Assembly: GCA_003996215.1 (NCBI GenBank)
Contig: QJPP01002939.1
Span: forward strand, 186,001 to 250,000
DNA length: 64,000 nucleotides
Source: Jaltomata sinuosa
Taxonomy: Eukaryota; Streptophyta; Magnoliopsida; Solanales; Solanaceae
Direction of reading: 5' to 3'
A program made the translations under genes and the position numbers. Shown here in pieces: positions 22,364 to 33,838 of the stretch (positions are counted from its first letter, which is position 1; each line of letters opens with the position of its first letter). A model generated the notes under the pieces. It ran no database searches and was not told where the DNA came from. It saw only the letters and a list, made by a program, of their open reading frames with translations.

Positions 22364-23239
22364 AGTCCGGCAGAGGTATAGGATCATATTCTCAGTGTGG
22401 TGGTGCAAAGGGGTCTTCTGTACCTTCTTATACTAGGTGTGGGAAGAATCATCCCGGTGAGTGTCTAGCCGGTAGAGAGAGTTGCTTTGGTTGTGGTCCA
22501 CCTGGGCATCGTATTAAGGATTGTCCTTCATCTAGAAAGGGACAGGGAGGTAGGACTCAGTCTACCCCAGCAGTTTCAGGAGGTAGACCAGCCCCCCAGG
22601 GTGCAGCTTCTAGTTCTGGTGGTCAGCGTTAGAATCATCTCTATGTTATGTCCTCCCGAAAGGATCAGGAGAGTTCTCCCGATGTGGTTACCTGTATGTT
22701 GAATGTTTTATCTCATTATGTGTACGCTTTGTTGGAACCCGGTGCCTCTTTGTCTTTTGTAACCCCTTATGTTGCTTGTAAGTCCAAGATTGGTCCCAAA
22801 ATGCTTTTAGAACCCTTTCATGTGTCTATTATTATTGGTGAGTCAGTCCTAGCCGAAAGAGTCTATCGAGATTGCCCTATATCAGTCCTTCATAGAGTCA
22901 CTTCAGCGGATTTAGTAGATTTGGAGATGATTGATTTTGATGTCATTTTTGGTATGGATTGGTTGTATGCATGTTATGCCTCAGTTGTTTGCCTCACCCG
23001 TGTGGTTAGTTTCAAGTTTCATAATGAACTTGTTCTAGAATGGCAAGGTAGCCCCTCTTCCTCGAAGGGTCATTTCATATCCTATCTTAAGGCTAGGAAG
23101 ATGATTTCTAAGGGTTATATCTATCATATAGTTCGGGTTATTGACACGGAGTTTGAGACCCCAACAATTCAGTTTGTTCCTATTGTGAACGAATTCCTAG
23201 AAGTGTTTCCTGATGATTTTCCTGGAGTCCCTCTCGAAT
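22364..23239 (+). pseudogene. G2 zinc knuckle and protease
   Basis: An intact CCHC knuckle, CFGCGPPGHRIKDCPS, is followed by a Gln/Ser/Pro-rich spacer. The protease domain follows with active-site region ALLEPGASLSFVTPY. The catalytic Asp position is Glu here (D in G1 and G3), which should inactivate it. Downstream IFGMDWLYACYASV and the linker SYLKARKMISKGYIYHIVRV match the family. The frame is open from 22648. Confidence 0.82.
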
Positions 23240-24052
23240 GGATAATTGACTTTGGGATAGATCTTCTTTTGCATACGAATCCTATCTATTTTCCTCCCTA
23301 TAGAATGGCCCCCGCGAAACTCAAGGAGTTGAAAGATCAACTGAAAGACTTGCTTGTTAAGGGTTTCATCAAGCCTAGTATTTCTCCTTGCGGTGCCCCA
23401 GTTTTGTTTGTTCGGAAGAAGGATGGATCTCTTAGAATGTGTATTGATTAACGTTAATTGAACAATGTCACAATCAAGAATAAGTATCCAATTCCTAGGA
23501 TTGATAACTTGTTTGATCAACTTTGTATTTTGGAATGTGATATCCCGAAGATAGCCTTCAGGACTCAGTATGGTCATTATGAGTTTGTTGTTATGTCTTT
23601 TGGTCTAACGAATGCTCCTACAACTTTTATGGATTTGATAAACCGTGTGTTCAAATAATTTATATATGTTTGTGATTGTTTTCATTGATGATATCCTCAT
23701 CTACTCTTGGAGTGAGGAGGATCATGCGGATCACTTGAGGGTTGTGTTGCAAACTCTCAAGGGTAGACAGTTGTTATCTAAGTTTAGCAAGTGCAAATTT
23801 TGGATGCAGTCAGTCGCTTTTCTGGGTTATATTGTGATTAAAGATGGTATTCGAGTTGATTCTCAAAAGATCAAGGCGGTAAAGAACTTGCCTAGACCCA
23901 CTTCTCTGTATGATATTAGGAGTTTCTTGGGTTTGGGTGGTTACTATACGAGATTTGTGGAGGGGTTTTCCTCCCCTGCTTCCCCTTTGACCCGATTGAC
24001 TCTGAAAAAGGTTAAGTTTCAGTGGTCCGAATCTTGTGAGAAAAGGTTTTAG
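23240..24052 (+). pseudogene. G2 reverse transcriptase
   Basis: Fingers and palm: PPYRMAPAKLKELKDQL, DGSLRMCID, then two stops where G3 has YRQ. After NKYPIPRIDNLFDQL the text jumps to CILECDIPK. The roughly 20-residue block containing the SKIDLRSGY motif, which holds the first catalytic Asp in the family, is missing. MSFGLTNAP and FIDDILIYS remain, but a frameshift lies between them near 23655. KFSKCKFWMQSVAFLGYI follows. Confidence 0.85.
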
Positions 24053-24759
24053 GAATTAAAGACTCGATTGACTACAGCTCCAGTATTGGCTCTACCCGAG
24101 GGCCTCGATGATTTTGTTGTGTATTGTGATGCCTCCAAAAATGGTTTGGGTTGCGTTTTGATGCAACGGGGCAAGGTGATTGCTTATGCTTCGAGACAGC
24201 TTAAGGTACATGAGAAGAACTACCCTACTCATGACCTTGAGCTAGAAACCGTGGTTTTTACTTTAATGATTTGGAGAGACTACTCGTATGGTGTGCATGT
24301 TGATGTGTTCGCAGATCACATAAGTCTTCAGTATGTTTTCACTCAAAAAAAATAAATTTGCGACAAAGGAAATGGCTTGAGCTCCTTAAGGATTATGATA
24401 TGAGTGTGCTTTACCATCCGGGTAAGGCCAATGTTGTGGAAGATGCTTTGAGTAGGTTGTCCATGGGAAGTGTAGATTCCATCAAAGGTAAAAGGAAGGA
24501 ATTGGTTAAAGAAGTTCATAGGCTTGCTCGGTTGGGAGTTCACCTTATAGACTCGACCGAAGGTGGTGTGATTGTGACTAATGGTGTTGAATCATCCTTA
24601 GTGGCTGAGGTGAAAGCCAAGCAAGACCAAGATACCATTTTACTTCAGCTTAAGGGTGCAGTTCATCAGCAAAGGGTTGAGGTTTTCTCCCAAGGGGGAG
24701 ATGGTGTGCTTCGTTATCAGGGTCGCTTGTATGTGCCAGATGTTGATGGGTTGAGATAA
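24053..24759 (+). pseudogene. G2 RNase H
   Basis: LPEGLDDFVVYCDASKNGLG, VIAYASRQLKVHEKNYPTHDLE, then FADHISLQYVF and, after a frameshift at about 24355, YHPGKANVVEDALSRLSM. It ends with a stop after VPDVDGLR, at the same place as in G1. The shared position hints that this nonsense change was inherited by both copies, or that the site mutates easily. Confidence 0.83.
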
Positions 24760-24935
24760 AAGATTTTGTCTGAGGCTCACAGTTCTAGATACTCCATTCA
24801 TCCGGGTGCCACTAAGATGTACTGTGACCTACGGGAAATCTTTTGGTGGAATGGTATGACGAAAGACATAGCCGGGTTTGTATGTCCTAACTGTCAACAG
24901 GTAAAGGTGGAATAGACCAGGTGGTATGCTTCAGG
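24760..24935 (+). pseudogene. G2 integrase zinc-binding domain, fused to a deletion point
   Basis: SIHPGATKMYCDLREIFWWNGM and CPNCQQVKVE form the HHCC domain. Shortly after GGTGGTATG at about 24930 the sequence jumps to the stretch corresponding to LPSELETVHPVF of G1. By comparison with G1 the whole catalytic core is absent, a loss of roughly 0.8-0.9 kb. Confidence 0.85.
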
Positions 24936-25235
24936 ATGCCAGAGGAGTTTGAAGCGGTTCACCCAGTTTTCCATGTTTCCTTGTTGAAAAAGTGTTTTGG
25001 CGACCCGAGCTTGATTATTCCTTTGGAAGATGTAGGTGTGAAGGATAGTCTCACTTATGAGGAGGTTCCCATGGAGATTCTCGATCGTCAGATTCAGAGG
25101 TTACGGAACAAAAGAAGTAACTTCGATAAAAGTCCTTTGGTGGAATCAGCTTGTTGAAGGTGCTACTTGGGAAGCGGAAGAGAATATGAAGGCCAAATAC
25201 CCGCATCTCTTTCCTTCCGACTCAGTTTCAGCTTG
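24936..25235 (+). pseudogene. G2 chromodomain remnant
   Basis: VHPVFHVSLLKKCFGDPS and YEEVPMEILDRQIQRLRNK in one frame. After a shift at about 25113 the second half (VLWWNQLVEGATWEAE, then YPHLFPSD) is readable in another frame, to a stop at about 25235. Confidence 0.82.
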
Positions 25236-25450
25236 AGGTACTAGTTTTATCCTTAGTATGTCCCTCCTATTCTACTCCGTCAGTTACTCTCATGATTTTA
25301 GCATGCATCCATGTGTTAAGAAGTTAGTTTATCATGTTTTCAAGTTGAAAAGTTTTGGTTTTATGATTACCCCTTAATTTCTATGTTTTGATGTTTCGTT
25401 GGGCTATTTTCTTCCCTTGTCTAGCCTTTATTCGAGGATGAATGATCCCA

Positions 25451-25461
25451 ATGGGGGATAT
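25451..25461 (+). promoter_or_regulatory. G2 polypurine tract
   Basis: ATGGGGGATAT immediately before the 3' LTR TGTAACACC. Confidence 0.8.
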
Positions 25462-27628
25462 TGTAACACCCCGTACACATATCCAGCTATCCAAGATGAA
25501 AATTTTAGAAATTTCCCATGATTCAGGGTCTACGAGTCCAACCATTAGTCGTGGTTGGAACCACGGTTCATGGAAGGCACTCATGGAATCAAGGATGCAG
25601 ACGGTCCGGATCCAAAAGTCCAGTTTATGGTCCGTGGTTTGAATCACAGATCCATCTTGTTAACTCGTGGAAAGTCTTCAGAGGGATGACATTTCCCAAA
25701 TTCCCTTCAGGAACTACGAGTCAAGTCTACGACTCGTCATTCAAATAATGAGTCGTTGTCTTGAGTCATGGTTTGACCGAGTTAGCCTAGCAACCTGAGT
25801 TCTATGACTCCATTCGATGAATCATGATCCATTCTAAGGGTCCGTCCTGTTAACCTGTAGAAATGGATCTGCAGCCCAAGTTTCCAGCCTGAGTTCTACG
25901 AATGGCAAACGATGACTCGTCATTCAGATCACGATTCATAGACTGAATCGTGGTCACTGTAAGTTGACCATTTTCCAGATTTTTCCCCATTAAATCCCAA
26001 GATCATTTTGGTCATTTCCCACCCTATTATGTATTAAGTGAAGTCGTTTTGACTACTTTTAGAAGGGTTTTCACCCATATTACCCTAAGTTCATCCCACG
26101 TTCCTCATTCTCCTCCCAAGAAGTAAAATCCCTCTCCAAGCTCAAGTCTCAAAGCTCCTAGTCAAGTCTCCAAATCTTTTCATTGAAGTGGGTAATCTTC
26201 ACCTTAGGTATGTGGGTCTTTAGAAATGGGTTTCTTCCACCCTTGTGCCCATAATCCCCAACTCATGAATTTGAATTATGAAGTTATGAAACTAGGGTTT
26301 TGAACCAAAATTGGGGAAAGTTTATAAATCAGTTTTTATATTTAAATTTAATATTTCTTATTGATTATTCATGATTTGATTATGATTCTTTCATTAATTT
26401 TGAAAGCCTAAGCATGAAAGTGGATTTGTAGCATGAACCCATGGATTTACATGATTTCAAGAGGAAATTAGCATGATTAGCTATCATGACACTTATGAAC
26501 TTATGAAACTGCATGTATGATTCTTCAAGTATGAATTTGGTATAAAAAACATGTTTTGATCTGTGGCTAAGCTAAGCCTTAAGATTATGACTTTGAATTG
26601 CATAACATCAGGTATGTCTTTTGCTTTTCAAAATAGCTTTGGCATTAGATATGTCATTGGTTTTTACTTAGCTTTGGTATCAAATATGTCGTTGGTTTTT
26701 TTCTTAGCTTTGGCATCAGATAGGTCATTGGTTTTGAACAACTTTGGCATCAGATATGTCATTGGTATTATATGAGATATATGTATGTTTTTAGGAATAG
26801 TATTAGCACCGAGTTGGACGGGTGAGAGTACCTATGAGTCCTAGAACTATGTTGCCTCCGTAGGTTAAGTCCTGTGCTGGGCATCAGTTTCAGGTGATCA
26901 CGTTACAGTCATGCCTTTGTACACCTGGCGAGGTACATTGGGTCCTCTCGATGGGGCGTATACATCGGATTCTATGTAGCTCGCATGGTCTATGTCTGTT
27001 ATAGAACATCCCACAGAAACAGTTTATGATTAAAGTTTCATTTGACTCTAAATCAGATTTCAGACTTATTACTTATGATTATGCCTCGGCTTATGATATT
27101 TTAGAGTCATTGCATTCAGTTATTCCTTAAAAGCATGATTTCAGTTATTCAAGTATACTTAGCATGCTTTCACCATGTTTATGCATTGCTCACATACTTA
27201 GAACATTCCATAGTACTAACGCATATTGCACTGCATCCTTTTATGATGCAGACTCAGGTGTTCCTACTCAGATTTGTGGCTAGAGATCCGGCCACTCCTA
27301 CTTATCTATTGGTGAGTCCTTATAGTCCGAGGGTTAGGCTCCACCTCAGTTTTATGTCTTTTTTATTTTATGTGTTCGAGTTAGTTGGGGGTGTTGTCCC
27401 AACAACTCTCTCTGATAGTAGTAGAGGCTTTTCAGACATAGACCTTATGAGATAATTTCTGAGTTGTACTTCGTAATTGACTTCTATTTAAGATATTCTG
27501 AGTTTCTATCTTAGATTGCTTTCGCTTATCTTTTGTTATGCTTGAGAATGCTATGGAAAAGGCTTGGCTTAGGATCCTTATGGTCCCAAGTCCCGTGTTA
27601 CGTCTAGGGTTAATCTCGGGGAGAGACA
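25462..27628 (+). repeat. G2 3' LTR
   Basis: 2167 bp, matching the 5' LTR from end to end including the AGCTTTGG subrepeats (26634-26767). The right end is mutated to GGGGAGAGACA. A small open frame at 27135-27455 is LTR sequence and not a gene. Confidence 0.92.
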
Positions 27629-27633
27629 CACAT
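27629..27633. repeat. Target-site duplication CACAT of G2 (right copy)
   Basis: Matches 19144-19148; N1 3' region resumes right after it (TCGCATTTGGCTTGATCAATTC). Confidence 0.88.
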
Positions 27634-28970
27634 TCGCATTTGGCTTGATCAATTCACAAAGGAGTGTTTAAAAGAACTAGGACTTGTCAAAAGTTATTTT
27701 TCCCAATTAATTGCGAGACTAATTGTGAAATTATTGAGTTGTGATGCCTTGTGTGGTAAGGCTATACTTTATTCATGTGTGTAAGTGTTGTCTAGAACTT
27801 GCCCTGAATATGATTCAAGGTGAAATCCTAGATGTAACCGAGCTTGGAAGATGACCCTAGGAAGTTTTTGAATGAGTCACTTCACCCGAATTGACTTCCC
27901 TTTACATTGACCCTAGTAAGCCCCTTTTAGCTTGTAACCTTTCTTTGGCACCTTATTTGAAACCTTGACCCTTTTTGGAACCTTTATTTTTCATCCATCC
28001 TCCCCAATGGCTTGAAAGTGAAATGTACGCTAAAAGCCTAAGTTTGGGAGGATTCAAATGATAACTTTGGAAAAATACAAAGTTTTGTGGTGCATGTACT
28101 AATGTGGAGAATAAAGGGATGTATTTCAACAAAAGGTAGCACCATATGCCTAAATTGAAAATTTATTCAAATTGTCCATTGAAATGAACAATATTAAAAG
28201 AAAAGAAGGAATTGGTGTTGAAGGCGATTAAAAAAAGTTGAAGGGAAACTTTGGGTTGTGAGAGGGTGAAATAAGGTGAAGTTATAATTCAAAAATATGA
28301 GTGGTGTTTTGAATGAGCACAAAGAGCGTTAGGGAGGCTTAGTCACTTGAGCCAAATGCAATCCTTCCCTTAACCCATGCCAACATCGTGAACCGTAAGT
28401 CCTTAGTGATCCGAGTTTGGTAACTCTACATTAGTGGCGAATTACATAAAGAGAAAGCCTATGGTTTAATGCATGTGCACTCAAACTTCCTTGAGAGAGT
28501 GAGAGTCTCTTTGGTTCTCTTATAATCCTTTTTTATTGTGAATTACATGATTGTGAGTGGGATTCTCTATTTTGGTGAGTGGTATCGCACACTTAAAATG
28601 AATAATGAAGTCTCTATCTCAACTGAGAGAATGCATAAGATAAGTTGTGTGGCGAATCTTGAGGCAAACCTTAAAGGTCCATGCCAATGACTTGAGAAAC
28701 TTGAATATCTTTTATGAATGACAAATTCCCTTGCTTTTGAATGAGAAATGAAGTCCTTTGAATTGATGTTTTGAAATGAGCACTTGCCTTGAAATTATGG
28801 TGGTACTAAATCTAGATGAGCATTATTTTTGAGTCTTTTTGTTTATTATTTTCTTAGTTTGTAGAGTTTAAATTAATCTTGTGTGCACCCAGTGTGTTTT
28901 AGAACCAAAATTATTCCTTATAACGTGAGTATCTTATTTGAGGACAGGCAATAGTTCATGTTTGGGTGTT
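27634..28970 (+). other. N1 3' region, second part, with polypurine tracts
   Basis: Non-coding. Ordered blocks shared with N3 (41620-42933) and, inverted, N4 (58605-59930): GCTTGATCAATT, GCCTTGTGTGGTAAGG, GATTCAAGGTGAA, CCGAGCTTGGAAGATGACC, TAAAAGCCTAAGTTTGGGAGG, GGTAGCACCATATGCC. A purine tract AAGTTTGGGAGG lies at 28040-28051. The terminal tract ATGTTTGGGTGTT at 28958-28970 sits next to the LTR. Confidence 0.7.
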
Positions 28971-30374
28971 TGTAAGTTGGTAATGTACCAACTTATTGAG
29001 CCTTTATTCATGAATTATTGCAATTTTTTTATGAGAATTAGAGGTAAATATTGCCTTTATTTATGAAAATGCAGTTACTCTTGGTCAAAAGTAGAAAATA
29101 AAATAATTGAACCCAAAGAGCTTGAAAAGAAGTGAAGTGAGAAGGTCATCAAAAAAGAGGAAGAATCTGACGAGAGGTGCGAATGACATGCGAGCCGCAC
29201 AATGCGGAATGAGGTCCACACCTCCCTTCAAACCAGACCACAAGAGAGACTGACATACCTGGTTTGTGGAAAAAAGGACATGCGAAGTTCAGAACTTGTG
29301 GTGCTATCACACGCCGTGTCGCACATTGCATCGCACAACCCCCGAAGGGTATTTTTGTCCAAATCCAAGTGACATATTGGGATGTTTAATAACCCATTTT
29401 TGGAGTGTGTACCTGATAGACAATTTTAGTTTTGACTTTTCCTAAGGAGATATTGAGAGTGTACTATTTTCTCTTCATCTTCTCCACTTAGAATTCACCA
29501 TTTTGTAAGAATTGAGCTTGGATTTGGATATTGGATTGAGTATGAATGGAATTATGTGTTACCCAATTGGTATATCTTCTTATTTTCTTAATATGAGCAG
29601 ATAATATCCTTGTTTAGGGGTATATGCATGATGGGTATTTGAATTTTTATATGCGTCTTGTTTAATTGTGCTTATAATTAATGAATTGAAATGGGTCTAT
29701 TGAATTCTTCAAGGTTTATTCATAAAATTCATGGTTGCAAACATAAATTAAGTTCTCTTAATTGTGTTCTTCCTTGAAAGAGGGGTTTATATTTTAGATA
29801 GGAATTCAATAGTGGGAATTTGAGATTTCCACCTTAGATTGAGACTAGAAATAGCCTAATCGATGAAAATTATCATCTAAGAATCTAATCTAGAAATAGT
29901 ATGATTCCCCTAAGCAATTGAATTGGCTGGTTTATGTTAAAATTATTGTGCTTGAGCAAACACCATAGGATATATATTTGGAGGTTCGAGAGATTAACAA
30001 ATATGACTAAAAGCAATGCTACATTTATCATTAATCAAGAATTTGAATAATTAATCAAGTACCCTAACCCATTGTAGAATCTCATCAGAAGCATACCCCT
30101 AGTATCCTTCTCATTGATTATAAATCATGCGTTTACAATACTCTCTTGTGTTGAAATCGAATGTATACGTTATTTTTCCTTTCCAATTCCCCCAACTTTT
30201 ACTTTCAATTTGTTTGAGCATCTACTTGGCTTAGTGATTATTACTCGGTGATTTATTAGTGAGTCATCACTCCATTCCCCGTGGATTTGACCCCAACATC
30301 CAGTGGACATATTTATGTTTTTTGATTGATAATCGCTACCACCTCCTTTAGGAGAGTGCTTTTGAGCATCATCA
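28971..30374 (+). repeat. N1 3' LTR
   Basis: 1404 bp, TGTAAGTTGGTAATG to GAGCATCATCA, partner of 1825-3217. The N3 3' LTR (42934-44337) is also 1404 bp and of the same subtype. The first third holds GTGCGA/CCGCAC-type words (29177-29335) like those of the leader. Confidence 0.88.
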
Positions 30375-30379
30375 GGGAG
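30375..30379. repeat. Target-site duplication GGGAG of N1 (right copy)
   Basis: Matches 1820-1824; N0 resumes after it. Confidence 0.85.
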
Positions 30380-30866
30380 TTAGCAGAGAAAAAAGGGTTA
30401 AGGATGACTGTTTAAAGGGAGAACAGAGAAGAAGAGGCATGGGTCAAGGTCCCGGTCAGGTCGATCAATGGGTAGGTCAAAAAAATTTCAAAAATACCAG
30501 CCCTTATGTCCCGATATGCAATTTACACATGACGATGTATGTTTTGTATATCACTTTGCAAGTGATGATTTTTGAATTGAATTGTTGCAATGTTTCTGGA
30601 CTGATATGTGATGGCATGGGCAATGCACAAATCTAAAAGGGAATTTTGCCCCTCGGCTCATAAGTGCCCTCTGATTTTTATTTTTCTTCTTAGTACACTG
30701 CCAGCAGGATTGACACCACCGACAGTTGAAAAATGCCACATGCGAACAACATGTTATGGCGCACATCCCTTCTGAAACTTTTCTTCCACTTAGCAATTTT
30801 TCAATCTCCATTCATTCCTAAAACACACCAAAAACAACAAAAGGTAAAAGAAATTAACTAAAAACA

Positions 30867-30884
30867 CTTGGGTTGCCTCTCAAG
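30867..30884 (-). other. Conserved hairpin, N0 copy
   Basis: Minus strand CTTGAG, loop AGGCAA, CCCAAG: one stem mismatch compared with N1 and N4. Confidence 0.7.
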
Positions 30885-30929
30885 AAGCGCTTGATTTTAT
30901 GTTACGGCATGACTATAGTACCTCACGAA

Positions 30930-32040
30930 TCAATCATTGCCCGGGTTCATGCCAATATAATGGACACAATCACAACTAAAACATTGAAAGTACTTATTCA
31001 ATATCCTTTTTACCTCTTCGTGATTGCAAGCTGAAAGCATCATAGACACGTACAAGTGGAGGGTGTCATTAGGATCCAAGTCCACTCCCACCAAATTTGG
31101 TGGCTTAATCATTGTCAATCTCTCCAGGTCCTTCATCTCACCATTACTGTAGAAAACCAGCTGATATTTCGGTGATGTATCTCCATTTCTAATTCCCCAT
31201 GGACCTACAACCATCTCATTTATGGTAGCAATTATGGAAATTCCCCTGTACTCATCCGGAGGCTTCATTAGTTAACAAACATTGAATGTGATCTCCTCGC
31301 TTCCCACTAAATACTTGAGTTCTCTCAAATCCACATTGACTATGGATCTCCCCATCGATATGAATAGATGTCCTAGGATAATAGGCACTTCAATATCAAC
31401 ATCGCAACCCAAAACCACAAAATCAGTCGGCAATATGAACTAGCCTACCTTCACTAATACATTAAACAATATTTCCACCTTGTGCTTTATCAAACTGTCA
31501 GCCTTTAGCAACCTCATTAGAGTGGGTTTAGGAGTACTGAAACCCAACTTTTTGAATATCATGAGGTGCATCAAATTGATGCCTTCCTTAAGGTCACACA
31601 AGGCTTTTCTAAACAAGAACATACCAATGGTACAAGAAATGGTGAAAGCTCTCGGGTCCTCCCGCTTGAGGGCTATGTTACTTGTCATCACACCACTATC
31701 ACTATGGGACACTTCAACCATCCCCACATCAATCACTTGTTTCTTCTTTAGAAATTCTTTCATAAACATAGCATAACCCGACATTTGCATAAGAGAGTCA
31801 ACCTAAGAGAGTCAACCAAAAGAATATTGATAGATAGATTGGTGAACATGTCTATAAACTTCTTGAATTGATTATCTTCCTTTTTCTTGATTAACCTCTG
31901 AGGATATGGAGGAGGGCTTTTAGGAAATGTATTTGGCACACTCGAGGCTTCCTCCTCGATCTTAATTGCAATTTGAGAAGGTGACTCAGTCTCATCCTTT
32001 TCCTCATGCGAGCTATCATCATTAACAATCATATTGGGTG
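30930..32040 (-). pseudogene. N0 Gag C-terminus and protease
   Basis: Minus-strand frames with PPPYPQRLIKKKED, the helix FKKFIDMFTNLSINILLVDSL, SGYAMFMKEFLKKK and TISCTIGMFLFRKALCDL. The active-site loop is DLKEG where N1 has DLGAS, so the protease is dead. A duplicated ATTGACTCTCTTAGG-like stretch at about 31790-31815 and frameshifts break the frame. The C-terminal part (31268-30930) is strongly diverged but keeps YRGISIIATIN in the place of the VISVIELEG block. Confidence 0.72.
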
Positions 32041-32339
32041 CAAAGGGACGTGCATTTCACATTAGCTGTTGTGCATATCACACACAGAATTACAACCCAA
32101 CTAGTAAACTAAAAGAAAAACAAAAATTCGAAGGTAACCTAAAATAGGAGGTGCAAATCGCACCTCCCATTATGCATGTTGCACCTCCTTTGTACCCCAA
32201 ACCAGAAAATTGGGCATTTTTTGGGACAAAGATTAGTTGTTATGAAATGATGTGTGAGCCACATATTGGCATGTGTGGATTGCACATCGCAGTGCACTTG
32301 AGTAAGTTTTTAGTTTTTGTTGACCCACCCATTGACTAA
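32041..32339 (+). mobile_element. N3 left fragment: leader of a plus-strand N-family element
   Basis: Matches N1 15690-15985: GGAGGTGCAAATCGCACC, CACATATTGGCATGTG, TCGCAGTGCACTTGA|GTAAGT and TTGTTGACCCACCCATTGAC. The donor-like GTAAGT at 32302 is retained, so this copy did not use the upstream splice. It is cut by the N2 LTR at 32340 and picks up again at 39025 with GACCCATGACC. The LTR, gag and protease of N3 are missing on the left, where the sequence changes to antisense N0. Confidence 0.75.
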
Positions 32340-33834
32340 TGATAAGTCAGTAATCTACCAACTTATTGAGGCTTTACTCATGAATTATTGCTATGTTTTG
32401 ATAAGATTTAGAGATTTTTATGGCCTTTATTGATTTCTATGCAGGTACTTATGATCAAAGACAGAAAACAAGGAAATGGACCTAGAAAAAGCCAAAAATA
32501 AGTGAAGTGTGAAGTGACTAAACAAGACGAAGATTATGTTGAGTGATGTGGCGCTCGTGCGACACACATTTGCCTTGGTGCAGAATGCACCTTCCATTGC
32601 ATGAAGTCCAGACTTTGCTGAAGGATCTGTTAAGGGGTGCAATCACTGAGCAACGCAAACACTACCTAGTGAACTGCACCCCACTTCGCATGAAGCTCCC
32701 AAGTCGGCTTGAGTCACTGGATCACTGAAGAGAGTGTATGATGCACACATGCTGATGTAGGAACTGCACATTGTGTCGCACACCACTCGAAGGGCATTTT
32801 GTCCAAATTTATGTAGAGTTTTGTGAATGCTTATAAAGCCATTTTAGGCATAATTGTAAGCAGTACAGATCGTTTTGAAGTTTTTTTTTAATACTTTTCT
32901 CAGCTTTGTGAACAAGTTTTCCCTTCTAAGAACAAGAAGAGGGTTTCTCTCAATTCTTTCTTCCCATTTCTTAGAACCACCATTTGTGTACAAATTGAGC
33001 CTTGATATTGAGAAATTTATCTTGAATGGAAGGGAAATTGTACTACCCATTTGGTATATCTCTTTCCTTAAGCATGAGTAGCTAAACCTCTTATCTATGG
33101 ATGTGTTGATGATGGATAATTGATAAATGAGTGTGGGTGTTGCTAATTCTTGGTTATAATTTCCTTTTTGACATGGGTCTAGTGATTTCACCATATTTTA
33201 ACTGTAAAATTTGTGGTTGCAAATATTGATTTTCTTAACTTGGTTATAGTGTTGCTTGAAAGAGGATTTCATATCTTCAGATGTGAAATTGCTAGTGGGA
33301 ACTTGGTCTTACTTTACTATTGAGGCTATAAATATCTCATATCGATAGAAGCACCCACTTAACGGTCTAAAGCTAGAAATAGTATGACCTCCCCAAGCAT
33401 ATCTTAGTTGTTTTATTGCCTAATCAATAGTGCTTGAGTTATGACTATTAGACATATGATTGTTTTATCAAGAGATACATAATCGTACCTATGACCAAGG
33501 TTATTTATGTCATTTATTAAGAATTTGCATGAATAACCAATCACCCTATCCCATGTTCAAGCCTATTTGATGCACATCCCTAGTCGTTCTCTCTATTACC
33601 AAAACCTCACTTTACTTTATAGTTTTGTTTATTAAATTGCAAAATTATGATAGATTACCAATTCCTCCTTTTTTATATTACTCACTCTCGTTGTGAGCTC
33701 TATTGTACAATCACCTAGGCTAATCTATAAATTCTCTGTGGAATTGACCCCGAAATCTATTGGGAACTATAAATATATTTTGCTCTATCGATCGTCGATA
33801 CCTCCTTCTAGGAGAGTAAGTTTAAGCATTATCA
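32340..33834 (+). repeat. N2 5' LTR (subtype A)
   Basis: 1495 bp, TGATAAGTCAGTAATC to GCATTATCA, with terminal inverted repeats TGATAA/TTATCA. Subtype A (N2, solo LTR, N4; about 1495 bp) differs from subtype B (N1, N3; about 1400 bp) in the middle third, although both share CTACCAACTTATTGAG and the distal blocks. ACTAA precedes it. Confidence 0.85.
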
Positions 33835-33838
33835 AAAA

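Larger units (their letters stand above)
19149..27628 (+). mobile_element. G2: Ty3/gypsy chromovirus (Tekay/Del type), internally deleted
   Basis: 8.5 kb with LTRs at 19149-21317 and 25462-27628, primer site 21322-21333, polypurine tract 25451-25461 and target duplication CACAT. Gag, knuckle, protease, reverse transcriptase, RNase H, part of integrase and chromodomain follow in order. It is about 1.2 kb shorter than G1, mainly because the integrase core is missing near 24930. A short deletion near 23520 also removes the first catalytic motif of reverse transcriptase. It is inserted into the 3' region of N1, hence younger than N1. Confidence 0.93.
1825..30374 (+). mobile_element. N1: Athila-like non-autonomous LTR retrotransposon, split by G1 and G2
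   Basis: The span includes two later insertions (G1 at 3726-13413 and G2 at 19149-27628); without them and their duplicated target bases the element is about 10.4 kb. Order: 5' LTR, Asp-type primer site, gag, protease, conserved hairpin, leader, intron, ORF2, 3' region with several polypurine-like tracts, 3' LTR. No reverse transcriptase, RNase H or integrase sequence belongs to it; all such sequence in the span lies inside G1 or G2. It would need enzymes supplied in trans. Both terminal LTRs and a 5-bp target duplication are present. It is the only copy here with both LTRs and the full intron. Every reading frame carries stops, so it is dead. Confidence 0.85.
30380..32040 (-). mobile_element. 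N0 right fragment: leader, hairpin and protease of an antisense N-family element
   Basis: Minus-strand order from right to left: Gag C-terminal linker and protease (32040-30930), hairpin (30884-30867), GTGCG-rich leader (about 30860-30500), then TTGACCTACCCATTGATCGACC and the C/T-rich tract, which continues at 1819. It is the host into which N1 jumped, so it predates N1. It ends abruptly at about 32040 against the plus-strand N3. No LTR of N0 is in the window. Confidence 0.8.

Noticed and set aside
24759..24762. The shared stop after VPDVDGLR in G1 and G2 as programmed readthrough
   Set aside because: Both copies have many other stops, and other members of this clade normally have a sense codon there from memory; inherited or parallel mutation is simpler.
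27135..27455. A 106-residue plus-strand frame near the end of G2
   Set aside because: Entirely within the 3' LTR; the matching part of the 5' LTR does not keep it open.
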